NCBI RefSeq assembly: GCF_017104565.1
Contig: NZ_JAAGPD010000002.1
Coordinates: 284,801-348,800, forward strand
Direction: 5' to 3'
DNA from: Paraburkholderia sp. Tr-20389
Lineage (GTDB): Bacteria; Pseudomonadota; Gammaproteobacteria; Burkholderiales; Burkholderiaceae
DNA: 64,000 bases
Positions 44,815-53,799 of this stretch are shown piece by piece. Both the position numbers and the translations under genes were made by a program. Every line of letters starts with the position of its first letter. The first letter of the stretch is position 1. Below the pieces are notes generated by a model, which worked only from the letters and a program-made list of their open reading frames with translations, was not told the DNA's origin and searched no databases.

Positions 44815-45687
44815 ATGCGCAAGCTGTTGTTGTCGGGAATCGTTTTGACGGGTCTTCTTTTCACGGGCGCTGCTTCCGCCGATGAAGGCAAGGTCGAGGT
44901 GCTGTACGCAGGGTCGCTCGTGAATCTGATGGAACGCAGCGTCGGTCCGGCTTTCGAAAAGGAAACGGGCCTGCATTTTCAGGGCTATGCAGCAGGCTCG
45001 AACAAGATCGCCAACGAGATCAAGGGCAAGCTGCGACGCGGCGACGTGTTCATCAGCGCGAGCCCGAAGGTCAACACGGGCCTGATGGGCGCGGCAAACG
45101 GCAATCAGGTGACGTGGTACGTGAACTTCGCCGAGTCGCCGCTGATGATCGGCTACAACCCGCAAAGCCGTTTCGCCGCCGACTTCAAGAAGAAGCGCTG
45201 GGATGAAGTGCTGCAGGAGCCGGGCATTCGCATCGGACGCACCGATCCGAAGCTCGATCCGAAGGGCGCCTTCACGGTCGAAATGATGACGAAGGCAGCC
45301 GCGCTGTATCAGCAGCCGGACCTCGTGCAAAAGACGCTCGGCGATCCGGAGAATCCGGCGCAGGTGTTGCCGGAAGAGACGCTGGTGGGCCGTCTGCAAT
45401 CGGGTCAGCTCGATGCCGGCTTCTTCTATTCGACGGAAACGTCGGACCTCAAGATTCCCGCGCTTCGTCCTGCGCCTGAGCTTCAGGCGAAGGCCAGCTA
45501 CACGCTGACGATTCTCACCGATGCGCCCAACGAGGCGGGTGCGGTGCGCTTCGTGAACTTCCTGTTGAGCGCGTCGGGCCGTGCGTTGCTGAAGCAGCAT
45601 GGCGTCGATATCGTGAAGCCGACCGTGACGGGCAATGCGCAGGCTGTGCCGTCGTCGGTGCAAGCCGTACTCGACGCCGCGCAATGA
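44815..45687 (+). CDS. Molybdate/tungstate-type ABC transporter substrate-binding protein
   Basis: 290 aa. Sec signal peptide residues 1-22 (LFTGAASADEG). The mature part matches the ModA/WtpA oxyanion-binding group: VLYAGSLVNLMERSVGPAFEKE, YAAGSNKIANEIKGKLRRGDVFISA and IRIGRTDPKLDPKG, where Ser and Thr backbone contacts hold the oxyanion. By these motifs it is nearer to WtpA-like tungstate/molybdate binders than to classical ModA. Its stop overlaps the start of the permease-ATPase gene (ATGA). It would supply Mo or W for enzymes such as the molybdenum hydroxylase about 7 kb away (inference). Confidence 0.86.
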   Translation: MRKLLLSGIVLTGLLFTGAASADEGKVEVLYAGSLVNLMERSVGPAFEKETGLHFQGYAAGSNKIANEIKGKLRRGDVFISASPKVNTGLMGAANGNQVTWYVNFAESPLMIGYNPQSRFAADFKKKRWDEVLQEPGIRIGRTDPKLDPKGAFTVEMMTKAAALYQQPDLVQKTLGDPENPAQVLPEETLVGRLQSGQLDAGFFYSTETSDLKIPALRPAPELQAKASYTLTILTDAPNEAGAVRFVNFLLSASGRALLKQHGVDIVKPTVTGNAQAVPSSVQAVLDAAQ

Positions 45688-47570
45688 CGCGCCCGACCGC
45701 GCGGCCGCTGCTGTGGCTCGCCTGCCTGCTTGCTGTGTATCTGTGCGCGCCGTTCGTCGCGAGCATTCCGCAGATCGGCCACGCGGACTGGGCAGGCGTC
45801 GACTGGCGCGGCACGTGGTCGGCAGTGGCCGTATCGGCGTGCAGCGCGAGCGTCGCGGCGCTCGCGATCCTGATCGGCGGCGTGCCGCTCGGCTACTGGC
45901 TCGCGCGTTCGCGCTCGCGCGGCATGGCGCTGCTCGGCTTCATCGTCCAGTTGCCGCTTGCGCTGCCGCCGCTCACGAGCGGCGTCCTGCTGCTATTTCT
46001 GCTCGGGCCGTATAGCATGCTCGGTCGACTGACGAACGGCGCGCTCACCGATTCGTTCGCGGGTATCGTGCTCGCGGAAACGTTCGTGGCCGCGCCGTTC
46101 CTGGTCGTCGCGGCGCGCTCTGCGTTTGCCGCGATCGATCCTGTCTACGACGACGTTGCCGCCACGCTCGGACATCGCGCGACGAGCCGCTTCTTTCGCG
46201 TGATGCTGCCGATCGCCTGGCCGTCGATCCGCGCCGGTCTGGTGCTCGCGTGGCTTCGGGCATTCGGCGAGTTCGGTGCGACGGTGATGGTCGCCTATCA
46301 TCCATATTCGCTGCCCGTCTATACGTACGTCGTGTTCGGCGGCCAGGGGCTGCCCGCGATGATGCCGCTGCTGCTGCCCACGCTCGTGATCGCCGTGTTG
46401 TGCGCGGCGCTCTCCGTGGCGTGGCGCGGCGGCGGTTCTACGCGTCTTGTTGAGGTTGCCGACAATGGCGATGCGTCAGACCAACCAGCCGGGGAAGCGG
46501 TCCGCCCTGCCCTGCCGAATCCTCGGCTCGCCTTCGCACTGAAGCGCCATCTCGGCGCATTCGATCTCGACATCGAATGGATGCCTTCGACGCGACGACT
46601 CGCGATCATCGGGCCGTCGGGCTCAGGCAAGTCGCTCGCGCTGAAGCTGATTGCCGGGCTCGAACACAACGAAGCCGGGTTCGTGCGCGTCGGCGAGAAG
46701 CAACTGGATGCGCTGCCGCCCGAACAGCGTCATGTCGGCTATGTGCCGCAGGACTACGGGCTGTTTCCGCATATGACGGTTGCGCGCCAGTTGTCGTTTC
46801 CCGTCGATGCGGATGCCGCGAGCGCACGCTACTGGGTCGAGCATCTCGGTCTATCCGCGCTGACGGCGCGTTTGCCGCGCCAGTTGTCGTTTGGTCAGCG
46901 TCAACGTGTGGCGCTTGCGCGTGCCCTTTCGCGGCATAGCCAGATTCTGTTGTTCGACGAGCCGTTTTCCGCGCTCGATACACCGCGTCGTCGTCGCCTG
47001 CAACAGGCGCTGCGCGCGTTGCAGCGCGAGATCTCGGCCGTCACCGTGCTCGTCACGCACGATCCCGACGAGGCTGCGCTGCTCGCCGACGAAGTGCTCG
47101 TGATCGAACGCGGACGCGTGCTGCAAGCGGGAACCGTCGATCATGTCTTCCGGCAGCCGGCCTCGTTGCAGGTCGCGGCGCTGCTGGGATTGCATAACGT
47201 CGGTACCGGGACGATGCGCGCGGCTGGTGTGATCGAAACGGCATCGGGACTCTCATTCGAGGTCGCGGACCACTCTATTTCTGCTGGTGAACAGGTGATG
47301 TGGCGCGTGGCGCCGTCGTCTATCGAGATTGCGCGGGACGGCGCGTATGCCGGCACCATCGATTCCGTGGAATTGCGGCACGGCGATCTCTATGCGGTCG
47401 CGAATATCGGTGAAATGCGTTTCGACATTGCCTGCGATGTCGAACCTTTGCACGGGCTGGGGCGCGGGCCAGCGCGTTTTACAATCGATGCACGCGGCGT
47501 AAGCGCGTGGATCAGCGGTACGCGCGTGACTCAGCAAGAAAGCCCGGCATCGGTTTCATCGCACGCGTAA
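45684..47570 (+). CDS. Fused molybdate/tungstate-type ABC permease (ModB-like) and ATPase (ModC-like)
   Basis: 628 aa. Residues 1 to about 255 form a permease with five to six membrane segments and the EAA-type coupling loop (DDVAATLGHRATSRFFRVMLPIA). Residues about 280-500 are an ABC ATPase with Walker A GPSGSGKS (310-317), Walker B ILLFDEPFSALD, and the signature LSFGQRQRVALARAL in which the usual first Gly of LSGGQ is Phe403. A TOBE-like oxyanion domain occupies about 540-615. ModB and ModC are separate genes in most bacteria. Coupled to the binding-protein gene by a 4-nt overlap; convergent with a LysR gene 3 nt downstream. Confidence 0.9.
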   Translation: MTRPTARPLLWLACLLAVYLCAPFVASIPQIGHADWAGVDWRGTWSAVAVSACSASVAALAILIGGVPLGYWLARSRSRGMALLGFIVQLPLALPPLTSGVLLLFLLGPYSMLGRLTNGALTDSFAGIVLAETFVAAPFLVVAARSAFAAIDPVYDDVAATLGHRATSRFFRVMLPIAWPSIRAGLVLAWLRAFGEFGATVMVAYHPYSLPVYTYVVFGGQGLPAMMPLLLPTLVIAVLCAALSVAWRGGGSTRLVEVADNGDASDQPAGEAVRPALPNPRLAFALKRHLGAFDLDIEWMPSTRRLAIIGPSGSGKSLALKLIAGLEHNEAGFVRVGEKQLDALPPEQRHVGYVPQDYGLFPHMTVARQLSFPVDADAASARYWVEHLGLSALTARLPRQLSFGQRQRVALARALSRHSQILLFDEPFSALDTPRRRRLQQALRALQREISAVTVLVTHDPDEAALLADEVLVIERGRVLQAGTVDHVFRQPASLQVAALLGLHNVGTGTMRAAGVIETASGLSFEVADHSISAGEQVMWRVAPSSIEIARDGAYAGTIDSVELRHGDLYAVANIGEMRFDIACDVEPLHGLGRGPARFTIDARGVSAWISGTRVTQQESPASVSSHA

Positions 47571-47573
47571 CGG

Positions 47574-48515
47574 CTAGTCGCCCGATACGAGCGCGGCATC
47601 GTCGTGTCTGAGCGCAACGGGCAGCCGATCGTATTTGGACTGCTCGACCAGCAGATCGACCAGTGCACGCACGTTCGGCGCGAGATTGCGGCGACTGCCA
47701 TATGCAACCGATAGGCCCATCGACGGCAAAGGCGTTTCCGACAATACCGGTACGAGCGAGCCGTCGTCCAGATCGTCTTCGACGAGCACGGCGGGCACTA
47801 ACGCGACGCCCATCCCTTCAATCGCCATTCGACGCAGCATGTCGCTATTGTTTGCGTGAATATGAGTCGCGTGCGCGGTATTCGTGTCGAGCCATCGATG
47901 TACGGGATCATGCTCGGTGCTTGCCGTGCCGTCGTCGTGGGAGAGCATCGCGAGCGGAGCGATGTCCGTCAGATTCGCGATGCCATGTATGCCCGGCATA
48001 TAGCGCGGCGACGCAACGAGCATCATGTCCAGATGCGCGAAGGCGCGCGCGACGACTGACCCGGGATGCGGATAGGTGTCGTTCGTCAACGCCGCATCGA
48101 AGCGCCCTTCGACGAGGCCGATGGGACCGTCCGCGTAAATCACCTGCGGCACGACGAGCGGATGGCGTTCGGTATATGCACTCAGCAGTTTCGCGAGATA
48201 CCCTGCGCCCACGCTGCCCTGCACCGCGATGCGCAACGTGCCCGACGGCACACCTGTGGCCGCGAGCAGCCCGCCTTCGACGTCGTCGATCTCGTCGACG
48301 ATCGTCCTGACGCGATCCAGAAACAGCCGCCCCGCTTCCGTCAGCGTGACGCTGCGTGTCGTGCGCTGGAGCAGGCGCGCGTCGAGGCGCTCCTCGAGTG
48401 ACGCGACACTACGCGTCGCGACGGCGCTCGATACTTTCAGTTGATCGGCGGCGCCCGTGAAGCTGCCCAGCTCCGCGACCTTTACAAACATTCTGAGTGA
48501 CTGCAGATAGTCCAT
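47574..48515 (-). CDS. LysR-family transcriptional regulator (CrgA/AaeR-like group)
   Basis: 313 aa. ATG at 48515 starts directly with the family N-terminus MDYLQSLRMFVKVAELGSFT; the HTH recognition part is AADQLKVSSAVATRSVASLEERL. The effector domain has LRIAVQGSVGAGYLAKLL and GMGVALVPAVLVEDDL. Thirty-four upstream codons are open but precede the HTH without support. It converges with the Mo/W importer gene and has no divergent partner (MarR is on the same strand), so its target is not evident. Confidence 0.91.
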   Translation of the reverse strand: MDYLQSLRMFVKVAELGSFTGAADQLKVSSAVATRSVASLEERLDARLLQRTTRSVTLTEAGRLFLDRVRTIVDEIDDVEGGLLAATGVPSGTLRIAVQGSVGAGYLAKLLSAYTERHPLVVPQVIYADGPIGLVEGRFDAALTNDTYPHPGSVVARAFAHLDMMLVASPRYMPGIHGIANLTDIAPLAMLSHDDGTASTEHDPVHRWLDTNTAHATHIHANNSDMLRRMAIEGMGVALVPAVLVEDDLDDGSLVPVLSETPLPSMGLSVAYGSRRNLAPNVRALVDLLVEQSKYDRLPVALRHDDAALVSGD

Positions 48516-48701
48516 CGTTGCGCTTCTGTAGAAGCGTCGATCGCGACGATCGACGAAGGTCAGAGATTCGACTCTGGACTGTACAAATGCAGCGCGCGTG
48601 GATAAAGCGCCCTTCACTGAATTGACTGTTCATGCCGCTCCGACAATTTCATCGAATGAAATCGTCGGGTGCTGGTGTCGGAGTGGATACGCGGCGCGAG
48701 T

Positions 48702-49118
48702 TTATTTGAGGGCCTTTCGGATCTTGCGCATGCCGGCGATCGTGCTCTCGAAGACTTCCGCGCCGACCTTCGCTTTGAGACGCCGGCTGATTTGCGCGCT
48801 CGCGTCGCGGATCGCCGCGTCCAGCGCCTTCCCCGAGCGCGTCGGGTGGACGCCCCGCTCTCGTGCGTCGGACGTGCCCTGCCGTCGTTCGACGAGCTTC
48901 TTCCTCGACAGGTTATCGATGAGCCGTGTTGCCGTCGGGCGGGCAATGCCCAGTCTGTCCGCGATCTCGCTGCCGAGGCAACCCGGCTCCGACAGGACGA
49001 CGCGTAACACGTAACCTTGCGCCGGCGTCAAGCCGAAGTCGGCATAAATGTCGGCCCATTCGCGCTCGACCCGACGAGCAAGTGCGGACGCGTTGAAATA
49101 CAGGCATTGATCGAACAT
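48702..49118 (-). CDS. MarR-family transcriptional regulator
   Basis: 138 aa winged-helix dimer. The core LTPAQGYVLRVVLSEPGCLGSEIADRLGIARPTATRLIDNLSRKKLVERR (residues ~30-78) is the MarR HTH plus wing, with the DNA-contact Asp/Arg in DARERGVHPT. A cysteine (Cys47 region) lies in the HTH lead-in. It is divergent from the MipA/OmpV gene over a 209-nt gap that contains an AT-rich palindrome, so local control of that gene and of itself is the simplest reading. Confidence 0.91.
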   Translation of the reverse strand: MFDQCLYFNASALARRVEREWADIYADFGLTPAQGYVLRVVLSEPGCLGSEIADRLGIARPTATRLIDNLSRKKLVERRQGTSDARERGVHPTRSGKALDAAIRDASAQISRRLKAKVGAEVFESTIAGMRKIRKALK

Positions 49119-49151
49119 GAATTTCGCTCAGGCATTTGATTAGCAAGACAA

Positions 49152-49163
49152 CTATATATATAG
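49152..49163. promoter_or_regulatory. AT-rich palindrome in the MarR/MipA intergenic region
   Basis: CTATATATATAG is a perfect 12-bp palindrome, 34-45 nt upstream of the MarR start, in otherwise GC-rich DNA. It may double as a -10 element and a MarR operator. Confidence 0.45.
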
Positions 49164-49327
49164 GCGTCATCGGAGAGAATCGCCGATCAATGTCATGCTG
49201 GTGCGTGGTTGATCGAGCGGTTCAGGTACGGCGTTTGCTGGATTGCCGCCGAAATCTTCGTGGTTAGTCTGTATGTGGCAGCAACGAGCCGCGGCCGCGG
49301 TCTCGCAACCCCAAGACGTTCGTCGAC

Positions 49328-50167
49328 ATGACAAAGCTACCCGTCTACGCCAGCCTCGCCTATCTGATCTGCCACGCACCGGCGGCCCTCGCGCAAACGC
49401 CCTCGCCGCTCGGCGAGTGGCAATACTCAGCGGGCATCCCGCTCGAAAAGCTGTTTGAGCCCAATCGACCTGACTGGAAAGTGCGACTTGGCATTGGCGC
49501 GACGTTCGAACCGCGCTATGACGGCTCGGATCGCTATCACACGCTGGTCGGTCCAAGCACCGATATCCGCTACAAGGATCTGGCTTTTCTTTCAACGGGT
49601 GAAGGTCTGGGCGTCAACGTGCTCCAGGGCCAAAACTGGCGCGTGAGCATCGCGGCCGTCTATGACCTGGGCCGGCGGGCGCACGACGACCCAACCCGGC
49701 TGGACGGCATGGGCAACATCAACCCGGCGCCCGAGGTGAAGCTGGCTGGAGAGTATGTAATCTCGAAGGAGTTTCCGCTGGTGTTCCGGGGTGCGGTGAC
49801 TCGCAGCTTCGGCGGATCGAATGGTTGGGTCGCGGATCTCGGCGCGTACATGCCGCTGCCGGGCAGTTCGGAAAGCTTTTACTGGTTCGCGGGACCGTCG
49901 GTGACCTTCGCCGATTCCAAATATATGAACAGCTGGTTCGGCGTGAATGCGGCGCAGGCAGCTTCATCTCGATATTCACAGTATGACGCGAGCGCCGGGC
50001 TGAAATCCGCAGGTTTTGGCGTGACGATGGTCTGGTTCGTCAACAAGCACTGGTTCGTAACCGCGGACGGAGCGCTCAAGCGCCTGCTCGGCAGCGCCGC
50101 TAACAGCCCGATCACGCAAACGAAGACGAATGGGGTGTGCGACGTGTCGATCAACTACCAGTTTTAA
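49328..50167 (+). CDS. MipA/OmpV family outer-membrane protein
   Basis: 279 aa. Signal peptide residues 1-22 (YLICHAPAALAQ), then MipA/OmpV beta-barrel pattern: LGIGATFEPRYDGSDRYHTLVGPSTDIRYKD, WRVSIAAVYDLGRRAHDD, and a C-terminal strand ending in Phe (VSINYQF), the outer-membrane assembly signal. The family includes MltA-interacting scaffold proteins and OmpV porins; the exact role here is unknown. Divergent from a MarR regulator that probably controls it. Confidence 0.92.
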   Translation: MTKLPVYASLAYLICHAPAALAQTPSPLGEWQYSAGIPLEKLFEPNRPDWKVRLGIGATFEPRYDGSDRYHTLVGPSTDIRYKDLAFLSTGEGLGVNVLQGQNWRVSIAAVYDLGRRAHDDPTRLDGMGNINPAPEVKLAGEYVISKEFPLVFRGAVTRSFGGSNGWVADLGAYMPLPGSSESFYWFAGPSVTFADSKYMNSWFGVNAAQAASSRYSQYDASAGLKSAGFGVTMVWFVNKHWFVTADGALKRLLGSAANSPITQTKTNGVCDVSINYQF

Positions 50168-50392
50168 GTTATTGATTCGTCTATATTTTTTTCTTTTGTC
50201 CGCGCCTATATTACCTGGAGTTCCTTACTTTTCGAGATAGTTGGTTTCATCGTTTTTGACTAGTACGCGCTTCGAGGAAGCGTCGCAAATGGCCGCTGCG
50301 TGCCCGGCAGTCTCGATTTTTCGGACTGGTTTGGCTGTGGCTGCGCGATCTGAAGCAGGCCAGTGCGTCGATCTGAGGCGCTGACATGTGCG

Positions 50393-50407
50393 TATTTACC
50401 GTAAATA
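50393..50407. repeat. 15-bp palindrome, putative partition site, copy 1
   Basis: TATTTACCGTAAATA: 7-bp perfect arms (TATTTAC/GTAAATA) around one base. First of five copies that bracket the rep-parA-parB block; lies 20 nt before the first iteron. Confidence 0.7.
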
Positions 50408-50426
50408 TGAGAGCGCGACGACTAAT

Positions 50427-51118
50427 GTCCCCACTTGGGGCGGGTGTCTATCGAGCCTCGCTAGGTATGCGATGTCCGTGTGACTGATGTCCCCATCTAG
50501 GGTGTGCAGATTCACATCATGCGGCTTGCGCTCTGGGATTTGTGGGTTTTCTGCGGCCGGGGGACCCGTGAATGGGCGTGTGAGGGGGCTGAGAGGCCGT
50601 TTCTGTGACTTTGTCCCCAGCTGGGGTGGCTGCGGCAGTGCCGTCGGCGCGGCAATGGTTAATGTCCCCAGGCAGGGTGACACGGTTGGTCCGCCGTAAC
50701 GCGCTGTCCACTTATTTACGATAAATACGACGTCGGCAAATTCGGGTGCGTTTGCGATTCGCGATTTTACGATTTAGGTTCATAGAGTTAGCGAAGGTTC
50801 TTTGCGATGGTTCGAGTTGCGGTGGGTAAACGATGCGTTGTGTGACGGGGTTAGGGATTGATCTTCTCCACGAAAAAACAGCAACAAACGCGGCGTTCGT
50901 GTCCCCGTCTGGGGTGTATTGAGGTTTGTATACCGTTTGGTAAACAACGTTTACAACGTTTACACAGCTAAGATCCTTATCCAATAAGGGTTTCCAGAGG
51001 TAAACGTCTCCGTTTGGGGCGGCAACCGACCCTGGTTGGGGTGTCATCTGCTACCAAACGTCCCCTTTTGGGGCGTTTCGCGCCCCCAGATGCGGTGGAA
51101 TTGTCCCCGTCTGCGGTG
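50427..51118 (+). repeat. Array of ten Rep iterons
   Basis: Direct repeats of the 16-mer GTCCCC-N4-GGGG(T/C)G, each itself a partial inverted repeat. Best copies: 50427, 50613, 50901, 51060. Four are dispersed on the left between partition-like palindromes and beyond; five are clustered at 51006-51118, near-phased with the helix. A truncated copy GTCCCAGTGGGTG is at 51196. All copies found have the same orientation. Confidence 0.85.
50713..50727. repeat. 15-bp palindrome, putative partition site, copy 2
   Basis: TATTTACGATAAATA: arms TATTTAC/ATAAATA, one mismatch. Lies between iterons 4 and 5, so partition-like sites and iterons are interleaved. Confidence 0.65.
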
Positions 51119-51245
51119 AATCTACCCACAGGGGTTTGGATCCGACTCATCGCCCAACGAGAATCGGGACATTTCGCCAGTCGGGTGCGCATGATGTCCC
51201 AGTGGGTGATTGCAACGTGGGGTCATTTAGAGCACAATCCGGGTC

Positions 51246-52547
51246 ATGCCCAGACCTTTGCCGAATGAGGTACGTACCGAAAGCGTCAAAAAGCACGTAG
51301 CGGCCATCCATACGAGCGGCGAGCTTTCGCTGCTCGAGCGGAAGCTGTCCAACGTGCTCTTGCTGCATTCGTACGACAACCTCCTGACCACGAGAACGCA
51401 CCGCCTGCCGGTTCGGACGCTCATGCTCGTGCTCGGCTGGACTGAAAGCGAAAACACCGAAAAGCTACGCGAAGCGCTTAGACAACTCGCTACTACGGCG
51501 GTCGAATTCAACGTGATGGACGACGGCCGCGAGCGATGGAGCGTGATGCCCATCCTGTCCTTCGCCGAGATTCGCACCGGCGTGTGTTCGTACCGCTACG
51601 ACGAGGCGTTGGCCGAAAAGCTCTACGATCCGTCGATCTACGCGACCGTCAACCTCGGCGTGCAGCGCAAATTTTCGAAGTCGCACGCGCTGACGCTCTA
51701 CGAAAATTGTCTGCGTTTTCAGAAGGTTGGGTCGACCGGCTGGATCGAACTGCCTGTCCTGCGGAAGCTTCTGGGAGCAACCCAGGAGTACTACGACGAT
51801 TTCCGCCGGCTGAACAGCAAGGTGATTCAGAAGGCCGTCAAGGAGATCAACGACGTCTCGGACATCAACGTCGACGTCGAATATCAGCGTATGGGCCGCT
51901 CGGTGACGGGCGTGAAATTTTTGATCCGCCAGGGCGCGCAGCAGTCGCTCCTTACGCCGGAGACGGAAGACGAGTTCGCGCATGTGCGCGACAGCGAGAT
52001 TTACCGCAAGCTCCGGGCGCACGGCATTGGGGACAAGCTCGCGCTCAGCTTCGTCATCGAAGACGAAGAACGGGCGCGGCTCGTGGTGCAGCTTGCCGAA
52101 GAGAAAGACAAGAAAGGGCAGATCAAGCGCTCGACTGCGGGTTTCATCCGCACGCTGATCGAGAATAAAGCAGACGTGTCCGAGCCGGAATACGAGAAAG
52201 AGAAGCGCGAAAAGGCCCAGAAGCAGGCTGCGGCAGCGCGTTCGCGGACGCTCGATGCACGTCTCCAGGAGTTGCGCATCGACTTCGACCGTCTCCAATG
52301 CGCGTCGGCCGTCAAGGCGCTGACCCAGGACGAGAAGCGAGCTTTCGCGCGTCAGTTCGTCGAAGGCGACGGCGCTAAGTACGCACGCGAATTTCGTCCG
52401 GACAGTCCGGGGCTCTTCTCCGGCTCAGTGGGCCGCGTGAACTTCGCATCGTGGCTGAGAAATCGCGTACGCCCCGAATTCGACGCGCCTAAGTTCGACG
52501 CGTGGTTATCGGAAAATCACCAGGACATCGCGTTGCAACGGAATTGA
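51246..52547 (+). CDS. Replication initiator protein (Rep_3 superfamily, iteron-binding)
   Basis: 433 aa. Residues ~10-235 show the two winged-helix domains of Rep_3 initiators (RepE/Pi/RepA type): ELSLLERKLSNVLLLHSYDNL near residue 26, SYRYDEALAEKLYDPSIYATVNL, FSKSHALTLYENCLRFQ and a C-terminal winged part with RRLNSKVIQKAVKEIND. The C-terminal half (about 310-350) is a Lys/Glu/Ala-rich coiled-coil linker followed by a short conserved tail. It binds the iterons just upstream to open the origin and probably represses its own promoter. Followed after 87 nt by parA in the same direction, the common order on Burkholderia secondary replicons. Confidence 0.9.
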   Translation: MPRPLPNEVRTESVKKHVAAIHTSGELSLLERKLSNVLLLHSYDNLLTTRTHRLPVRTLMLVLGWTESENTEKLREALRQLATTAVEFNVMDDGRERWSVMPILSFAEIRTGVCSYRYDEALAEKLYDPSIYATVNLGVQRKFSKSHALTLYENCLRFQKVGSTGWIELPVLRKLLGATQEYYDDFRRLNSKVIQKAVKEINDVSDINVDVEYQRMGRSVTGVKFLIRQGAQQSLLTPETEDEFAHVRDSEIYRKLRAHGIGDKLALSFVIEDEERARLVVQLAEEKDKKGQIKRSTAGFIRTLIENKADVSEPEYEKEKREKAQKQAAAARSRTLDARLQELRIDFDRLQCASAVKALTQDEKRAFARQFVEGDGAKYAREFRPDSPGLFSGSVGRVNFASWLRNRVRPEFDAPKFDAWLSENHQDIALQRN

Positions 52548-52634
52548 CGGGAATTCGGAATTTCCGTTGAATGGATGGCTTTCTGTCGAGCCATCTGATA
52601 TAAGCTGACTGCATCGTCTCTTGCGGATCAGCTA

Positions 52635-53786
52635 ATGAACATCACTATTCAAGACATCGTCGATCAGGCCGCTCGCGCGACTGACATCGTCTCGCAGGTT
52701 CGAGGTCGCATGCTGGCGCCGAATGCCCGCAAAAACCCGCCTGTTTTCAACGCTTCACAGCTCGCTGCGCTGTGCGAAGTCGATAAAAGCCAAATCACCT
52801 ACCGCACGTCGAAGGGCGACCTGCCGCCCGGTACCGTCAACGCGACGGGATCGCGACGCGAATTCTCGTTGCTGGAAGCACGCGAGTGGGTTCGCGCGTA
52901 CCGCGCGAATGCGCTGCGGCCGGAAAGCGCACCGGCGATGACGGTCGCCATCGGTAACTTCAAGGGGGGCGTGAGCAAGACCACCACTGCAATGACGCTC
53001 GCTCAGGGTCTGAGCTTGCGCGGGCATCGCGTGCTCGTGATCGACACCGATCCGCAGGGTTCGCTGACGACACTGTTCGGGATTCTTCCCGATACGGAGG
53101 TCGAAGAAGACTCGACGATCACCGCGCTGGCGACGGGCGATCAGTCGAGCATCGAATACGCGATTCGCGAAACATACTGGGACGGCATCGATCTCGTGCC
53201 CGCTTCGTCATCGCTATTCAATGTGGAATTCATCTTGCCTAGCCGTCAGATGAAGGAGCCGGACTTCGAATTCTGGAACGTCTTGAATACGAGTCTCGAG
53301 CAGGCGCGAAGAAACTACGACGTGATCATCATCGATACGCCGCCCGCGTTGAGCTACGGCACGGTCAACGCATTCATGGCAGCGGACGGCCTGATCGTTC
53401 CGACACCGCCCAATGCACTGGACTTCGCCAGTTCGGCCCAGTTCTGGACGCTCTTCAGCGACCTCGCTTCGAACCTGACGGCGGAAACAAACACGGATAA
53501 ATCGTTCGAATTCATCCATGTGCTGCTTTCACGCGTCGACCCGGCGGATGCGGCCGCGGGCGTCGTGCGGGAATGGATTTCCGCGACGTACGCCGAAAAG
53601 GTGCTGCCGGTGGAGATTCCCAAAACGGCGGTGACGGCAGCAAGTTCGGCGGAGTTCGGCACGGTGTATGACATTTCGCGCTACGACGGCAATGCGAAAA
53701 CGTATCGCCGCGCGCGCGAGGCATATGACCGGGTGACGGAAATTGTCGAGCAATCCATTGTCGCCTTCTGGGCGAAGTCGGAATAA
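52635..53786 (+). CDS. parA: ParA-family partition ATPase with N-terminal DNA-binding domain
   Basis: 383 aa, class Ia ParA. The N-terminal ~95 residues carry a HTH-like region (ASQLAALCEVDKSQITYRTSKGDLPP) used for autoregulation in this class. The deviant Walker A is KGGVSKTTT from residue 110 with the signature Lys, Walker A' DTDPQGS near 138, and Walker B in VIIIDTPPALSYG. It moves ParB-bound replicon copies apart on the nucleoid. The gap before rep is short, and parB starts 13 nt after the stop, so rep-parA-parB may be one transcript. Confidence 0.96.
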   Translation: MNITIQDIVDQAARATDIVSQVRGRMLAPNARKNPPVFNASQLAALCEVDKSQITYRTSKGDLPPGTVNATGSRREFSLLEAREWVRAYRANALRPESAPAMTVAIGNFKGGVSKTTTAMTLAQGLSLRGHRVLVIDTDPQGSLTTLFGILPDTEVEEDSTITALATGDQSSIEYAIRETYWDGIDLVPASSSLFNVEFILPSRQMKEPDFEFWNVLNTSLEQARRNYDVIIIDTPPALSYGTVNAFMAADGLIVPTPPNALDFASSAQFWTLFSDLASNLTAETNTDKSFEFIHVLLSRVDPADAAAGVVREWISATYAEKVLPVEIPKTAVTAASSAEFGTVYDISRYDGNAKTYRRAREAYDRVTEIVEQSIVAFWAKSE

Positions 53787-53799
53787 GGGGGAGCGATAA

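Larger units (their letters stand above)
50408..51245. other. Putative replication origin with iterons upstream of the initiator gene
   Basis: No gene. Ten 16-bp iterons of consensus GTCCCC-N4-KGGGYG start at 50427, 50489, 50613, 50664, 50901, 51006, 51028, 51060, 51082 and 51103; the last five are spaced 21-32 nt. Examples are GTCCCCAGCTGGGGTG (50613) and GTCCCCGTCTGGGGTG (50901); the copies at 51028 and 51082 are degenerate. Between iterons 5 and 6 is an AT-richer stretch with GTAAAC-AAC-GTTTAC and a repeat of ACGTTTACA (about 50930-50965), a candidate unwinding element. TTATCCAAT (50977-50985) is a possible weak DnaA box. Position directly before a Rep_3-type gene is the typical arrangement of an iteron plasmid origin. 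Confidence 0.82.

Noticed and set aside
50977-50985. TTATCCAAT as a DnaA box
   Set aside because: Two mismatches at the 3' end compared with TTATCCACA; mentioned in the origin entry only as a weak possibility.
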